Source of the DNA: Pseudomonadota bacterium
GTDB taxonomy: Bacteria; Pseudomonadota; Alphaproteobacteria; Rickettsiales; UBA3002
Direction of reading: 5' to 3'
NCBI GenBank assembly: GCA_963205305.1
Contig: CAUJIC010000010.1
Location: 1-42,616, forward strand
Length of the DNA stretch: 42,616 nt
The notes under the pieces are model-generated. The model did no database searches. It saw only the letters and a list, made by a program, of their open reading frames with translations, and had not been told where the DNA came from. The translations under genes were made by a program, and so were the position numbers. Shown in pieces: positions 9,920-18,067 of the stretch; position 1 is the stretch's first letter, and every line of letters starts with the position of its first letter.

Positions 9920-10090
9920 CTACTTCTTTTTAGCTACTTTTTTCGCAGCTGGCTTCTTAGCCGACTTAACAACTTTCGTTGCAGCCTTTTTAGCTACGGT
10001 TTTCTTTACTGCTTTTTTAGCAGCTGGCTTTTTAGCAGCTTTTTTAGCAGCAGGTTTCTTAGCAGCAGTCTTCTTTTTGGCAACAGCCAT
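9920..10090 (-). CDS. Histone H1-like Lys/Ala/Pro-rich DNA-binding protein (56 aa)
   Basis: Translation of the minus strand from ATG at 10090 gives 56 residues made almost entirely of Lys, Ala, Val and Pro in tandem AAKKP/AAKKA/VAKK units, starting MAVAKKKTAAKK and ending VAKKK. GGAGG lies 8 bases before the ATG and a strong terminator follows the stop, so this is an expressed gene and not a simple repeat. Composition and repeat type match the C-terminal tail of eukaryotic H1 and bacterial H1-like proteins (Hc1, AlgP type). By analogy it should bind DNA nonspecifically and help compact or regulate the nucleoid. Low complexity makes family assignment by similarity weak. Confidence 0.85.
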   Translation of the reverse strand: MAVAKKKTAAKKPAAKKAAKKPAAKKAVKKTVAKKAATKVVKSAKKPAAKKVAKKK

Positions 10091-10449
10091 GGTAGTCCTC
10101 CAATAAAAAAAGTTAACAACAAGTCCAATTACTCATACTTGACTTTGCATTTCTAGGGTTGATTGCAGCAAAAGATGTAAAGAGGATTATTTTTTTGTAA
10201 TGCGATTATTTTTGTTGCCATCATGCAACATAAATTGCAGCGCAACAAAATCACCGTACCAAAAAAGAGTTACGATTCTGTTAAGAGCAACATAAAATTT
10301 TATCTAATTTCTACGCGCGATTTTTTTTCGTGCGAAAAATTTTCATCACGAATTTTTTCTACTGTATTGTGCGAGCGGGGCTAGCGAGCCATCAGCCAGC
10401 GGATGCTGCGCGAAGCGTTGATCAGTAGATCAACGCGTAGCAACGAAAT
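10091..10449. promoter_or_regulatory. AT-rich spacer with TTGC/GCAA inverted repeats and a 3' hairpin
   Basis: I see no gene in this 359-base stretch. It must hold the promoter of the histone H1-like gene. It contains homopolymer T and A runs (for example 10190-10196, 10261-10266, 10321-10328, 10353-10358) and three small dyads of the form TTGC-n-GCAA: 10163-10171, 10215-10228 and 10235-10245. Near the DAHP synthase stop a perfect hairpin, GCGTTGATC-AGTA-GATCAACGC, lies at 10415-10436; it has no T tract on either strand. I could not identify convincing -35/-10 boxes. Confidence 0.5.
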
Positions 10450-11859
10450 CTATTTTTGCTTCTTCAATAATTCCGCAATGAGGAATGCAAGCTCCAGCGA
10501 CTGTGAAGCGTTGAGGCGCGGGTCGCAATGCGTGTGGTAGCGATCGGAGAGATCGAGCTCGCTGATGGCTTGTGCGCCACCCAAGCACTCGGTCACATCT
10601 TGGCCTGTCATTTCGAAATGCACGCCGCTGCCATGTGTTCCTTCTGCGTGGTGAATGGCAAAAAATTTGCGTACCTCGGCAAGGATGTCGGTGAACTTAC
10701 GTGTCTTGATTCCGTTTGGCGCTTTGATGGTGTTGCCATGCATGGGGTCGCAGCTCCACACCACATGGCGGCCTTCGTCTTTGAGAAGTTTTACAAGTGG
10801 CGGCAAAAATTGTTCGACCTTCTCGGCACCCATGCGCGAAATGAAGGTGAGACGGCCAGCATCGTTATTCGGATTCAGCACATCGCACAGGCGAATCAAA
10901 TCGTCCTTGGTCATGCTTGGCCCCACTTTGCAGCCGATGGGGTTCGCCACGCCACGCAAAAATTCCACGTGCGCTTCGTTCGGGTTGCGGGTGCGGTCGC
11001 CGATCCACAACATATGTGCACTGCCGACAAAATATTCGCCCGTGGTTTTGTCTTGGCGCGTTAGGCACGCATCGTAATTCAGCAGCAGTGATTCATGCGA
11101 CGTATAGAAACGTGCTTCGGAAACTTCTTCGGCTGCATCGAGGTTTAAGCCCGTGGCGTTCATGAATGCCAAACAATCATTGATGCGCTGTACAATCTCG
11201 TTGAAGTGGCGTCCTTGCGGCGAGCCTGAAACGAAATCCATGTTCCACTTCGCCACGCGTGGCAGCGCGGCATACCCCGAACGCGCGAGCGAGCGCAGGA
11301 AGTTGAGTGTGGCGGCAGATTGATAGTAGGCATGCGTGAGGCGTTCAGGGTCGGGCACACGTGCGGTGGATTCAAACTCCATGCCGTTCACCATGTCGCC
11401 ACGGTAGCTTGGCAACTCGGCACCGTTTTTCTTTTCCATATCATCCGAACGGGGCTTGGCGAACTGGCCAGCAATGCGACCGACTTTAACTACGGGCGAG
11501 CCCGCACCATACATCAGCGCGATGGTCATTTGGATGAGGACACGGAAAAAGTTCTGCAGGTTGGTTTCGCTGAATTCGGCAAAGCTCTCGGCGCAATCAC
11601 CCCCTTGGAGGAGAAACGCATTACCCATCGCCGCTTGGCTGAGTTCTTTCTTCAGCTGGCGAATTTCATCGAACGAAACGAGTGGGGGGACGGAATTGAG
11701 GTTTTTTTCGACCCGTGCCACCGCCGCCGCATCGGGATAAGCGGGCTGCTGGCGAATTTCCTTCGCGCGCCACGAATCGGGCGTCCACAAAGCTTTGGTG
11801 GGGCTGGTTTTTAATTTTTCGATGCTTGCCATAGTTCTAACACTTGCGTTGCGGGTCAT
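10450..11859 (-). CDS. aroG: 3-deoxy-7-phosphoheptulonate synthase, class II
   Basis: This enzyme condenses phosphoenolpyruvate with erythrose 4-phosphate, the first step of the shikimate pathway. The 469 residues are typical of the plant-like class II family. Visible signatures are LWTPDSWR near 24, QGGDCAESF with the metal-ligand cysteine near 89, [44 protein letters not shown] and the C-terminal [16 protein letters not shown]. The first ATG is at 11859; a second at 11832 (MASIEKLK) fits homologues slightly better, but neither has a strong ribosome binding site. It is transcribed away from pheA, so the two aromatic amino acid genes share a short divergent control region. Confidence 0.94.
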   Translation of the reverse strand: MTRNASVRTMASIEKLKTSPTKALWTPDSWRAKEIRQQPAYPDAAAVARVEKNLNSVPPLVSFDEIRQLKKELSQAAMGNAFLLQGGDCAESFAEFSETNLQNFFRVLIQMTIALMYGAGSPVVKVGRIAGQFAKPRSDDMEKKNGAELPSYRGDMVNGMEFESTARVPDPERLTHAYYQSAATLNFLRSLARSGYAALPRVAKWNMDFVSGSPQGRHFNEIVQRINDCLAFMNATGLNLDAAEEVSEARFYTSHESLLLNYDACLTRQDKTTGEYFVGSAHMLWIGDRTRNPNEAHVEFLRGVANPIGCKVGPSMTKDDLIRLCDVLNPNNDAGRLTFISRMGAEKVEQFLPPLVKLLKDEGRHVVWSCDPMHGNTIKAPNGIKTRKFTDILAEVRKFFAIHHAEGTHGSGVHFEMTGQDVTECLGGAQAISELDLSDRYHTHCDPRLNASQSLELAFLIAELLKKQK

Positions 11860-11904
11860 TTAACCCTAGGAAATGTGCCGTATATGTAGGGATTGGAGTC
11901 CAAA

Positions 11905-12762
11905 ATGTCCAGCAGTATCGATTCGGAAAATAGCATTGCATTCATGGGTGTGGAAGGGGCAAACGCCGATTTGGCCTGCCGCCAGAACTATCCCTACATG
12001 AAAACGCTGGCCTTCCATTCGTTCGAGGAGGTGTTTGCGGCGGTGGCAGAAGGCAAGGCGAAATATGCCATGGTGCCGATTGAAAACAGCCAAGCGGGGC
12101 GTGTGGCAGAAATTCATAACCTATTGCCGCGCACGAATTTGCATATTGTTGCCGAGCATATTCAACCCATCGAGCACCACTTATATAGTGTAAAGGGCGC
12201 GACGCTGGAAAGCGTGAAGGATGTGTATTCGCACCACCAAGGCCTGCTGCAATGCCGTGGCTTTATTGGCGAGCATAAACTCATCACCCATATCCACGAT
12301 AATACGGCCACCGCCGCGCGCGATGTGGCGCAGTGGAATGACCCAACCAAGGGCGCTATTTGTTCAGCACTTGCTGGCGAGTTGTATCAGCTCACGAAGC
12401 TTGCCGATAATATTCAGGATGCGGAAGATAATGAGACCCTATTCATAGTCCTCTCGCGTGAACCTGTGGATCCTGAACCAGCGGATGGGTTGGTGCTGAC
12501 CAGCCTGTTCTTCAGCTTACGCAATATTCCTGCGGCGCTCTATAAATCACTCGGTGGCTTTGCGACGAACAACGTGAACATGATTAAACTCGAGAGTTAC
12601 ATCCGTGCGGGTGCCAACAGCAGCGCCCAGTTCTTCATGACGTTCGAGGGACACCCCCGCCAGAAGCCTGTCCAGTTAGCCATTGAAGAATTAGGCTTTT
12701 TTACCCAAAAAGTGAGTGTTTTGGGCGTGTATCCTGCGGATAAGAGCCGTCGGGTGAAATAA
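11905..12762 (+). CDS. pheA: Prephenate dehydratase with C-terminal ACT domain
   Basis: It converts prephenate to phenylpyruvate in phenylalanine synthesis. The catalytic domain (about 10-185) has alphaproteobacterial-type motifs FMGVEGANADLAC, VPIENSQAGRVAEIH and VYSHHQGLLQC; the ACT regulatory domain (about 200-280) has NMIKLESY and FFMTFEGHP. The ATG at 11905 is chosen because GGAG lies 6 bases before it; an upstream in-frame TTG at 11893 is open. Oddity: the family's TRF motif near the end of the catalytic domain reads ETLFIVLSRE (Thr178, Leu179), so the usual Arg is absent. No chorismate mutase domain is present. Confidence 0.92.
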   Translation: MSSSIDSENSIAFMGVEGANADLACRQNYPYMKTLAFHSFEEVFAAVAEGKAKYAMVPIENSQAGRVAEIHNLLPRTNLHIVAEHIQPIEHHLYSVKGATLESVKDVYSHHQGLLQCRGFIGEHKLITHIHDNTATAARDVAQWNDPTKGAICSALAGELYQLTKLADNIQDAEDNETLFIVLSREPVDPEPADGLVLTSLFFSLRNIPAALYKSLGGFATNNVNMIKLESYIRAGANSSAQFFMTFEGHPRQKPVQLAIEELGFFTQKVSVLGVYPADKSRRVK

Positions 12763-12799
12763 ACGCGTTGTTGTCATCATACTGTCACAATTATTTGGT

Positions 12800-13219
12800 A
12801 TGGTGAAGGTAATGGAGCAGAATCACAAAACAGTCAGCGCCGATGAGTTGGGCATTAATCCACCGCCAGAAGCGCATGTGACGGCGGTGCTGAATAACAT
12901 TGGCAATGGCATGATGATTGGTGGCGCGTTGCCGCTTTCACGCAGCCTTTATGATCTGATTACTAATAAAACTGTTGGCCATGAGGTGCAGGTTAGCCGA
13001 GGCAAATGGGGGCTTGTCTTCGCAGGAGCGGGGGCAGTTATTGGCGCGGTGTTTGGGGAACTTGAGGGGCGGCGGTTGCAGGCCTATCGCCATAAGGTTA
13101 GTAATAAAATAGCGGATCAGGATAATCGCATTGCACAGCTTGAAGCGCGCAACCAAAGTTGGGCTGGCAATGAAGAGAGCCGCGATAAAGCGGCTGGGCT
13201 GCCCGAAATCGCTCGTTAG
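12800..13219 (+). CDS. Hypothetical small membrane-associated protein
   Basis: This 139-residue protein has two glycine-rich hydrophobic stretches (about 33-45, GNGMMIGGALPL; and about 70-90, GLVFAGAGAVIGAVFG) separated by a polar loop, then a charged, possibly coiled-coil C-terminus with heptad-like spacing (KIADQDNRIAQLEARN). The pattern suggests a glycine-zipper type or double-spanning inner-membrane protein. Alternative starts are ATG 12800 and ATG 12812. I do not recognise the family. It follows pheA by 37 bases without an obvious terminator and may be co-transcribed. Confidence 0.65.
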   Translation: MVKVMEQNHKTVSADELGINPPPEAHVTAVLNNIGNGMMIGGALPLSRSLYDLITNKTVGHEVQVSRGKWGLVFAGAGAVIGAVFGELEGRRLQAYRHKVSNKIADQDNRIAQLEARNQSWAGNEESRDKAAGLPEIAR

Positions 13220-13270
13220 CGATTGTTATTTAATTATTATTATAATTCGTGCGTTTAAGGAGTAGGGTTA

Positions 13271-13276
13271 TATAAT
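13271..13276 (+). promoter_or_regulatory. Possible -10 box (TATAAT) for the YidB-like gene
   Basis: A perfect TATAAT lies about 66 bases upstream of the start of the YidB-like gene in an AT-rich gap. No good -35 hexamer is visible at 16-18 bases upstream, so this is only a candidate. Confidence 0.35.
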
Positions 13277-13341
13277 GCCCCTGTCGTTGCCGTATGTAAG
13301 TGGCGCGCGCTCGGTTTAAACACGTATATCAGGAGTTCGTT

Positions 13342-13698
13342 ATGAGCCTTCTTTCTAACCTTGTTAGCGGCGCAGTGGGAGCTACCATTGCATCTGTCGC
13401 CAAGGATTATATCGCCAAGCAAGGCGGCCTTCAGGCTGTTGTTGCGCAGTTCGAGCAGCATGGCTTGGGCGAGCAGGTGAAATCGTGGGTGGGCACGGGT
13501 GGTAATTTGCCAATCTCGGCCGATCAAATTTCGAAAGTACTGGGTGGTGCTGGTGCGGGCAGCCTGTTGGCATCGCTTGCTGGCAAACTCGGTGTTTCGC
13601 CAGAAACAATCAACGCGCAATTGGCTGAGCATTTGCCGCAAGTGGTCGACCAAATGACCCCCAACGGCAAAGTTGAGGATGGCCAAGCCGCTGCGTAA
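13342..13698 (+). CDS. YidB-like protein (DUF937 family)
   Basis: The 118 residues show the YidB/DUF937 pattern: an N-terminal Gly/Ala-rich helix (SLLSNLVSGAVGATIASVA), a GGLQAVVAQFEQHGLGEQVKSWVGTGGNLPIS core, and LGVSPETINAQLAEHLPQVVDQMTPNGKV. Family members are small and of unknown function; the LGVS...LPQVVDQLTPNG signature is distinctive. The ATG at 13342 has AGGAG 6 bases before it, so an upstream in-frame start at 13300 is rejected. It stands alone, with its own terminator. Confidence 0.85.
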   Translation: MSLLSNLVSGAVGATIASVAKDYIAKQGGLQAVVAQFEQHGLGEQVKSWVGTGGNLPISADQISKVLGGAGAGSLLASLAGKLGVSPETINAQLAEHLPQVVDQMTPNGKVEDGQAAA

Positions 13699-13717
13699 GC
13701 AGTTTTGAGCTTACACG

Positions 13718-13752
13718 AAAGCCCGCCTGTTGATTTCAGGCGGGCTTTTTTT
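13718..13752 (+). terminator. Rho-independent terminator after the YidB-like gene
   Basis: AAAGCCCGCCTG at 13718-13729 pairs with CAGGCGGGCTTT at 13737-13748 around a 7-base loop and is followed by further T residues. It lies between convergent genes and may also limit transcription from the minus-strand operon ending at 13758. Confidence 0.92.
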
Positions 13753-13757
13753 GTGTG

Positions 13758-14834
13758 CTACTTGCTCAACTTAATGAAAAGTGCCGAGCCCGTGACGAAG
13801 GCGCGGGCAATACGCGCAGAGTTTTTCTCCATCCATGCATCCGCAGCTTTTTGTGGACCATCGCCAAACGTCCATTGGTAATCATCGATAATGACCCAGC
13901 CGCCCGCCACTACGTGCGGAATCCAATCCGCGATATCGGCGGTGATATGCTTCAAATCATGGTTACCATCGATATGCAGGCACGCGATTGAGCCAGTGTA
14001 GGTAGTGGGGCCAAATGCCTCTGTTTGAACGGTATAGTTAGGGCGATAATGGTGATGGGTGAGGTGCGAATCACCGCGTACATAATTTACACGGCCTTGA
14101 CTGTAGGGCACGAGGTTCATGATAAACCCACGGAATGCCGACTCGAAATCGATGGCTTTTGCCTCGTCGTTCAAGTGTTCGGGCACACCTACCTGATGGG
14201 CGGATAGATTTTCCCATGGGTCGATGCATAGCAGATTGCCGATGGTGTAATGATGGCTAAGCAATGTGAGCAAGCAGGCGGAGCGCCCCCAAAAACTACC
14301 AATTTCGATGATGTCACCTTTTGGACAGGTGCGGAAAATTTCCATCAACGCGAAGATTTTTTCATCGCTTGTTTGGCCGTCGATACGCAGCGTATGATGC
14401 ATCATCGACGCCATGTGCATGCGCGAAAGGACGGGTGCTTCATCTGGCAAATTGAGCTGAAAGGGTAGGCGCAGCGCATCATCCACTTGTTCGAATAGTA
14501 GGCGCTGGTGGGCAATGGAGTTGGCAGCAAAGGCTTGAGCATCCAGCGTGATAGGCAGTGCGTGCTCAGCAATTAATTGCTCGAGGTAGCGGCGAATGAC
14601 GGGGTGGCGCGTGAAGATGTGGGTTACGTGCTCGCTTTTCACCAGCGCTAAAAAACTTTCCTCAAAGGCTGGGTCGGCAACGAAAGGAAGAAATTTCCAT
14701 GTACTGTAAAGCGTGCGCGCGGGATCGTTGATGATGGAGGATGCACCAATGGTGCGCATGCCTTGCGATGCAAGTTGCTTCATCTGCGCCAAGGATTCGG
14801 GCGTGCCACCTGGAAAAAGTAAGCACGTGCTCAT
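13758..14834 (-). CDS. Class I SAM-dependent methyltransferase fused to a pre-ATP-grasp-like N-terminal domain
   Basis: The C-terminal half (about 170-358) is a Rossmann methyltransferase: motif I IIEIGSFWGRSA at 175-186, an acidic residue in LLCIDPW, and the HIDGNHDLKHITADI/GGWVIIDDY pair typical of the Methyltransf_24-like group. The N-terminal 100 residues (LLFPGG near 5, a TIGAS strand near 28, a TLYSTWKFLPFVADPAF segment near 41-57) resemble the pre-ATP-grasp Rossmann-like domain of carboxylate-amine ligases, but no ATP-grasp catalytic domain follows. Its start overlaps the upstream glycosyltransferase stop by 4 bases (ATGA). It probably methylates a sugar or glycoconjugate; the substrate is unknown. 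Confidence 0.75.
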   Translation of the reverse strand: MSTCLLFPGGTPESLAQMKQLASQGMRTIGASSIINDPARTLYSTWKFLPFVADPAFEESFLALVKSEHVTHIFTRHPVIRRYLEQLIAEHALPITLDAQAFAANSIAHQRLLFEQVDDALRLPFQLNLPDEAPVLSRMHMASMMHHTLRIDGQTSDEKIFALMEIFRTCPKGDIIEIGSFWGRSACLLTLLSHHYTIGNLLCIDPWENLSAHQVGVPEHLNDEAKAIDFESAFRGFIMNLVPYSQGRVNYVRGDSHLTHHHYRPNYTVQTEAFGPTTYTGSIACLHIDGNHDLKHITADIADWIPHVVAGGWVIIDDYQWTFGDGPQKAADAWMEKNSARIARAFVTGSALFIKLSK

Positions 14835-16738
14835 CGCTTGTATGCTTCTAGTTGTTGGGTGGTAATGTCTTTTAGCAACTGAACAAGCCGAGGGCCATAG
14901 GGTGCTGCCTCGAACAATCGGGTGTTGTGCTCGAGGATTTGATTGCGCAAATTCGCGGCATAGTCTGGGGTGTTGGCAAGGTGAACGGCGCGGGTGACAA
15001 AATCTTTCATATCGCTGGCAATCGGCGCGTCCTCAATCCCCATGACAGAATAATAGGAGTAAACAATGCGGCCGCGCGCGTAGCGTCCAGGCATAGTGAC
15101 GATGGGAATGCCCAGGCCAAAGGCATATTGCGCGGTGGTGCCACCGCCGAAATGGATGGTATCGAGCACCGCATCGGCAACGTGAAGCACGCTGAAAAGT
15201 GCTTCAAGCATTAGCCATGGCATCCACACGATGCGCGATGGATCGCACTTACTAGTGAGGCGATGATAGACCATGTTGGTGGCCGTTTGCTGGGCACTGT
15301 CATTGAACAACACCAGCACGGCATTGAGGTCGCTGGCCAATATATCGGCGAGCACATCGTCGTAATCGGGATGAAATTTTTGAATCTTCATGGGGCAGAC
15401 ATAAAGTTTTTTGTCGGCAGGCAAGCCCAATTCCTCACGCGTTAGCCAGCGCTCTGGCTTGGTGGGGTGTTTGAAAACGGTATCAATGCCTTCGTTACAT
15501 AATAGCTGCTCGGTGTAATTCTCAGCTGCGTGCGGCGGCTCGTAGGAGCGCGAGGAAATTACATAGTCGATGGTATCGATGCCCGTTGTTTCGGGGTGGC
15601 CTTGGAAACACATTTGATAGGGCGCAAGGCGTGCCATTGCCATGTAGTGCGTTGTCGAATCCATACCGATATCGGTATAAATCAGTAAATCGAGCTTGTG
15701 GTTGGCGATGACAGCCTGAGAAGACCCCACACTTTTGGTGAGCGGAACAATAGGCACGCCTGCATCCATAATTTCTTGGATTTTCTCGTCCATCACATCC
15801 GATAGATTAAAGAACGTGACGGAAAAATCGGGGTGCGCCGCAACGCTGAGCATGGCACCACGATAGCAATTACCCACCGAGTGATGGTACATATAGCGCG
15901 AGACAAAACCTACCTTGATGGGGCCCGCGCGATCCGCAGGTGCAGCTTTGCAGTGTGGCGCGGTGAAGTTGAGCAGCGGGAATAGCTTGCGTAACATACG
16001 CGTATAGCTGCGCAGAACTTCTTTATTATCACGGTTATGAAACGCCAAACTGAAGAGTGGGTGATTATCCATCAAATCTTCGAGGATGAGTTTCTCTTGT
16101 GAGAATCTATCGATAGCAGCCTGAAACGCAGCGCGTGCAGCATCGATATGGGCATTCGATTCAAAATCGTTCGGCATGTAAAGTTCATACACCATACGAT
16201 AGGGCAGCGGCACGCGGTGCTTGCTGATGAGCGCCTGATAGGCGGCATCTGCCTCTGCCACGCGGCCACAGACCTTGAGCGCGAAGCAATAATGGTGATG
16301 CATCTCGAGGTGATTCGGAAAGCGCGGAAGAATGGATTCAAGGTAGGTAGGCACTTCCTCGACCTGATGGAACATGACAAGCAAGTTTGCTAGCGTGCAA
16401 TGCGCTTGGGCATTATCGGGCGCCATTTGGGTCACATTGTGGGCAATGGTAATTGCTTCGTTCGCTCTGTTCTGGTGCTGCAACACCTTACACATCAGCA
16501 AATAGCTATCGACATGGGTTGGGTCGGCGTGGATGGCGCGGTTCAGGTAATCCGTGGCGAGTTTTGAATTGCCCGTGCCAAACAATATGAAGCCGACATA
16601 ATATAATGCTTCCGCATGGGTTGGATTTTGTTTGGTGACCTGAAAAAATAAATCAATCGCCTCTTGCATTCGGTTCTTCTGAAAGGCGCTGTGGGCGCGT
16701 TTCATAAGCTGACGAGTGTTGGCGACAACTTGATTCAT
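14831..16738 (-). CDS. TPR-containing SPINDLY/OGT-type glycosyltransferase (GT41-like)
   Basis: About five tetratricopeptide repeats occupy residues 5-165 (for example MQEAIDLFFQVTKQNPTHAEALYYVG). A catalytic region at about 273-620 follows, with the family marks KVGFVSRYMYHHSVG, FQGHPETTGIDTIDYVIS and LDTIHFGGGTTAQYAFGLGIPIVTMPG. These match bacterial O-linked GlcNAc transferase-like proteins, which glycosylate proteins or other acceptors in the cytoplasm. The ATG at 16738 is chosen (635 aa) because it lies 10 bases after the aminotransferase stop with AGGG upstream; the 18 residues from an earlier start would lie inside that gene. Nucleotide sugar and acceptor are unknown. Confidence 0.85.
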   Translation of the reverse strand: MNQVVANTRQLMKRAHSAFQKNRMQEAIDLFFQVTKQNPTHAEALYYVGFILFGTGNSKLATDYLNRAIHADPTHVDSYLLMCKVLQHQNRANEAITIAHNVTQMAPDNAQAHCTLANLLVMFHQVEEVPTYLESILPRFPNHLEMHHHYCFALKVCGRVAEADAAYQALISKHRVPLPYRMVYELYMPNDFESNAHIDAARAAFQAAIDRFSQEKLILEDLMDNHPLFSLAFHNRDNKEVLRSYTRMLRKLFPLLNFTAPHCKAAPADRAGPIKVGFVSRYMYHHSVGNCYRGAMLSVAAHPDFSVTFFNLSDVMDEKIQEIMDAGVPIVPLTKSVGSSQAVIANHKLDLLIYTDIGMDSTTHYMAMARLAPYQMCFQGHPETTGIDTIDYVISSRSYEPPHAAENYTEQLLCNEGIDTVFKHPTKPERWLTREELGLPADKKLYVCPMKIQKFHPDYDDVLADILASDLNAVLVLFNDSAQQTATNMVYHRLTSKCDPSRIVWMPWLMLEALFSVLHVADAVLDTIHFGGGTTAQYAFGLGIPIVTMPGRYARGRIVYSYYSVMGIEDAPIASDMKDFVTRAVHLANTPDYAANLRNQILEHNTRLFEAAPYGPRLVQLLKDITTQQLEAYKR

Positions 16739-16748
16739 TGAAGTTGCC

Positions 16749-17891
16749 CTAACCTTGTAAAATCTGATCCAGCGTTTGCGCCACGGTAGCAAGCTGGTGC
16801 TGGGGTATATCGCAATAGAAAGGTAGCGATATGACCGACCTGCCTAGTCGCTCGGTGACAGATAAATCGCCATGCGGGTATTTGGCATAGGCGGGTTGCG
16901 CAAGGCAGCCTTTATCCCACCATTGGCGGGCTTTAATGCCGCGTACTTGCAGCTGTGAAATCACCGCATCGGCTGTTTCGGTCGGCAGGCGCACATTGCA
17001 GGTAGTGCTCACGGCATCCTCGGGGAACCAGAGGGTGAGGTTATGTTTTTTCGCAACGGGCTCCAGCACGCTTTTGCAGTACTCCGTGGTCGCGACCCAT
17101 TGCTTGCGGCGCTCGGGCCATAAATCGAGCGCAGCATGCCCAACAGCAGCACTGTACTCGCTCATTTTCGAGTTGATGCCAGGGATGGAAATGCGGCGCG
17201 TGTAATAACCAAAGTTGGTTTGTTCATGCACGTGGCGCACAAGGCCAGCATCGCTTGAAATAATGACAGCGCCTTCGCCCACGCCAATAATTTTGGTGGC
17301 GTGCATACTAAACACCACTGCCGTTTTACCAAACTTCACATTGCGGAAGCTATCGATGCAGGAGGCGGCATCCACCACTACAGGAATGGATGTTTCAGCA
17401 GTGAATTTATCCCATGCCTGAATATCCACTGTTTTGCCGAAGGGCGCGACGACGAGCACAGCACCAATGATACCCTTAATGTGTGGGATTTGTTTCTTGA
17501 GTGTTTCAGGGTCCAGCGCCCACGTGGTCTCATCTACATCGACGAAATAGGGCGTCAATTCCGAAGCAATGGCCGAAGCGGGGGTGGCCACAAATGTCCA
17601 CGAGGGGACAAGGCACAAGCTGTCTTTCGGTAAATTGAGCGCACGCAGCACGCTGATGAGGCCAGCGGTTGCACTTGCTGCCGTTACGGTGTTATCGGGC
17701 GAGACTTTGAAATGTTCGGCAAGACGCGCCTTGAGCGATACCTCCAGTGGGCCAAAATTACTGTACCAGCGCGCGGCATCAATGCGTTCTAAATACGGCA
17801 AAATATCCTTTGCGGTAGGTAAAAGTGGGCGAAACATTTCAATTGTTTCAAAGGCTTGTTCCATCGGTGCTTCCATCGCAAGGGCGTGCAT
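16749..17891 (-). CDS. DegT/DnrJ/EryC1/StrS-family PLP-dependent aminotransferase
   Basis: Members of this family transfer an amino group to keto-sugars to make amino sugars for surface polysaccharides or protein glycans; some act as dehydratases. The 380 residues show the fold-type I core: SATAGL near 73, VPSWTF near 95, VVVDAASC with the cofactor Asp174, and HATKIIGVGEGA with Lys200 as the Schiff-base lysine. The presence of Lys favours aminotransferase over the His-containing dehydratase branch. The ATG has GGAG 8 bases upstream. It is the first gene of the three-gene minus-strand operon, so amino-sugar production followed by glycosyl transfer and methylation is the natural reading. Confidence 0.87.
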   Translation of the reverse strand: MHALAMEAPMEQAFETIEMFRPLLPTAKDILPYLERIDAARWYSNFGPLEVSLKARLAEHFKVSPDNTVTAASATAGLISVLRALNLPKDSLCLVPSWTFVATPASAIASELTPYFVDVDETTWALDPETLKKQIPHIKGIIGAVLVVAPFGKTVDIQAWDKFTAETSIPVVVDAASCIDSFRNVKFGKTAVVFSMHATKIIGVGEGAVIISSDAGLVRHVHEQTNFGYYTRRISIPGINSKMSEYSAAVGHAALDLWPERRKQWVATTEYCKSVLEPVAKKHNLTLWFPEDAVSTTCNVRLPTETADAVISQLQVRGIKARQWWDKGCLAQPAYAKYPHGDLSVTERLGRSVISLPFYCDIPQHQLATVAQTLDQILQG

Positions 17892-17921
17892 TGTTGGTCT
17901 CCACTAGACTAAAGTTTTGTT

Positions 17922-17938
17922 TTATTAGCAACTAATAA
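17922..17938. promoter_or_regulatory. Inverted repeat upstream of the aminotransferase operon
   Basis: TTATTAG-CAA-CTAATAA is a perfect 7-base dyad about 31 bases upstream of the aminotransferase ATG, in the divergent gap with the exported hypothetical gene. It is AT-rich and could be an operator or a short hairpin in the leader; nothing further supports either reading. Confidence 0.4.
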
Positions 17939-18067
17939 CACCTAAATAAGCAATCTTTGTGCCATGGGGTGGAAGTGTTGTGTGTATGGTTCTGATTAGC
18001 ATCTTGCGTTGAGATTAAACTACGCCATAGTTGGTTAGCGGTTCACCCCGATAGAGAAAGACTCGTT

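Noticed and set aside
9920..10090. Low-complexity GCTAAA-type repeats read as a simple repeat or CRISPR-like array
   Set aside because: Units are irregular, stay in frame, and are framed by a ribosome binding site and a terminator, so they are a coding sequence.
10415..10436. Perfect hairpin after the DAHP synthase gene as a rho-independent terminator
   Set aside because: No T tract follows on either strand; recorded only as an inverted repeat in the spacer.
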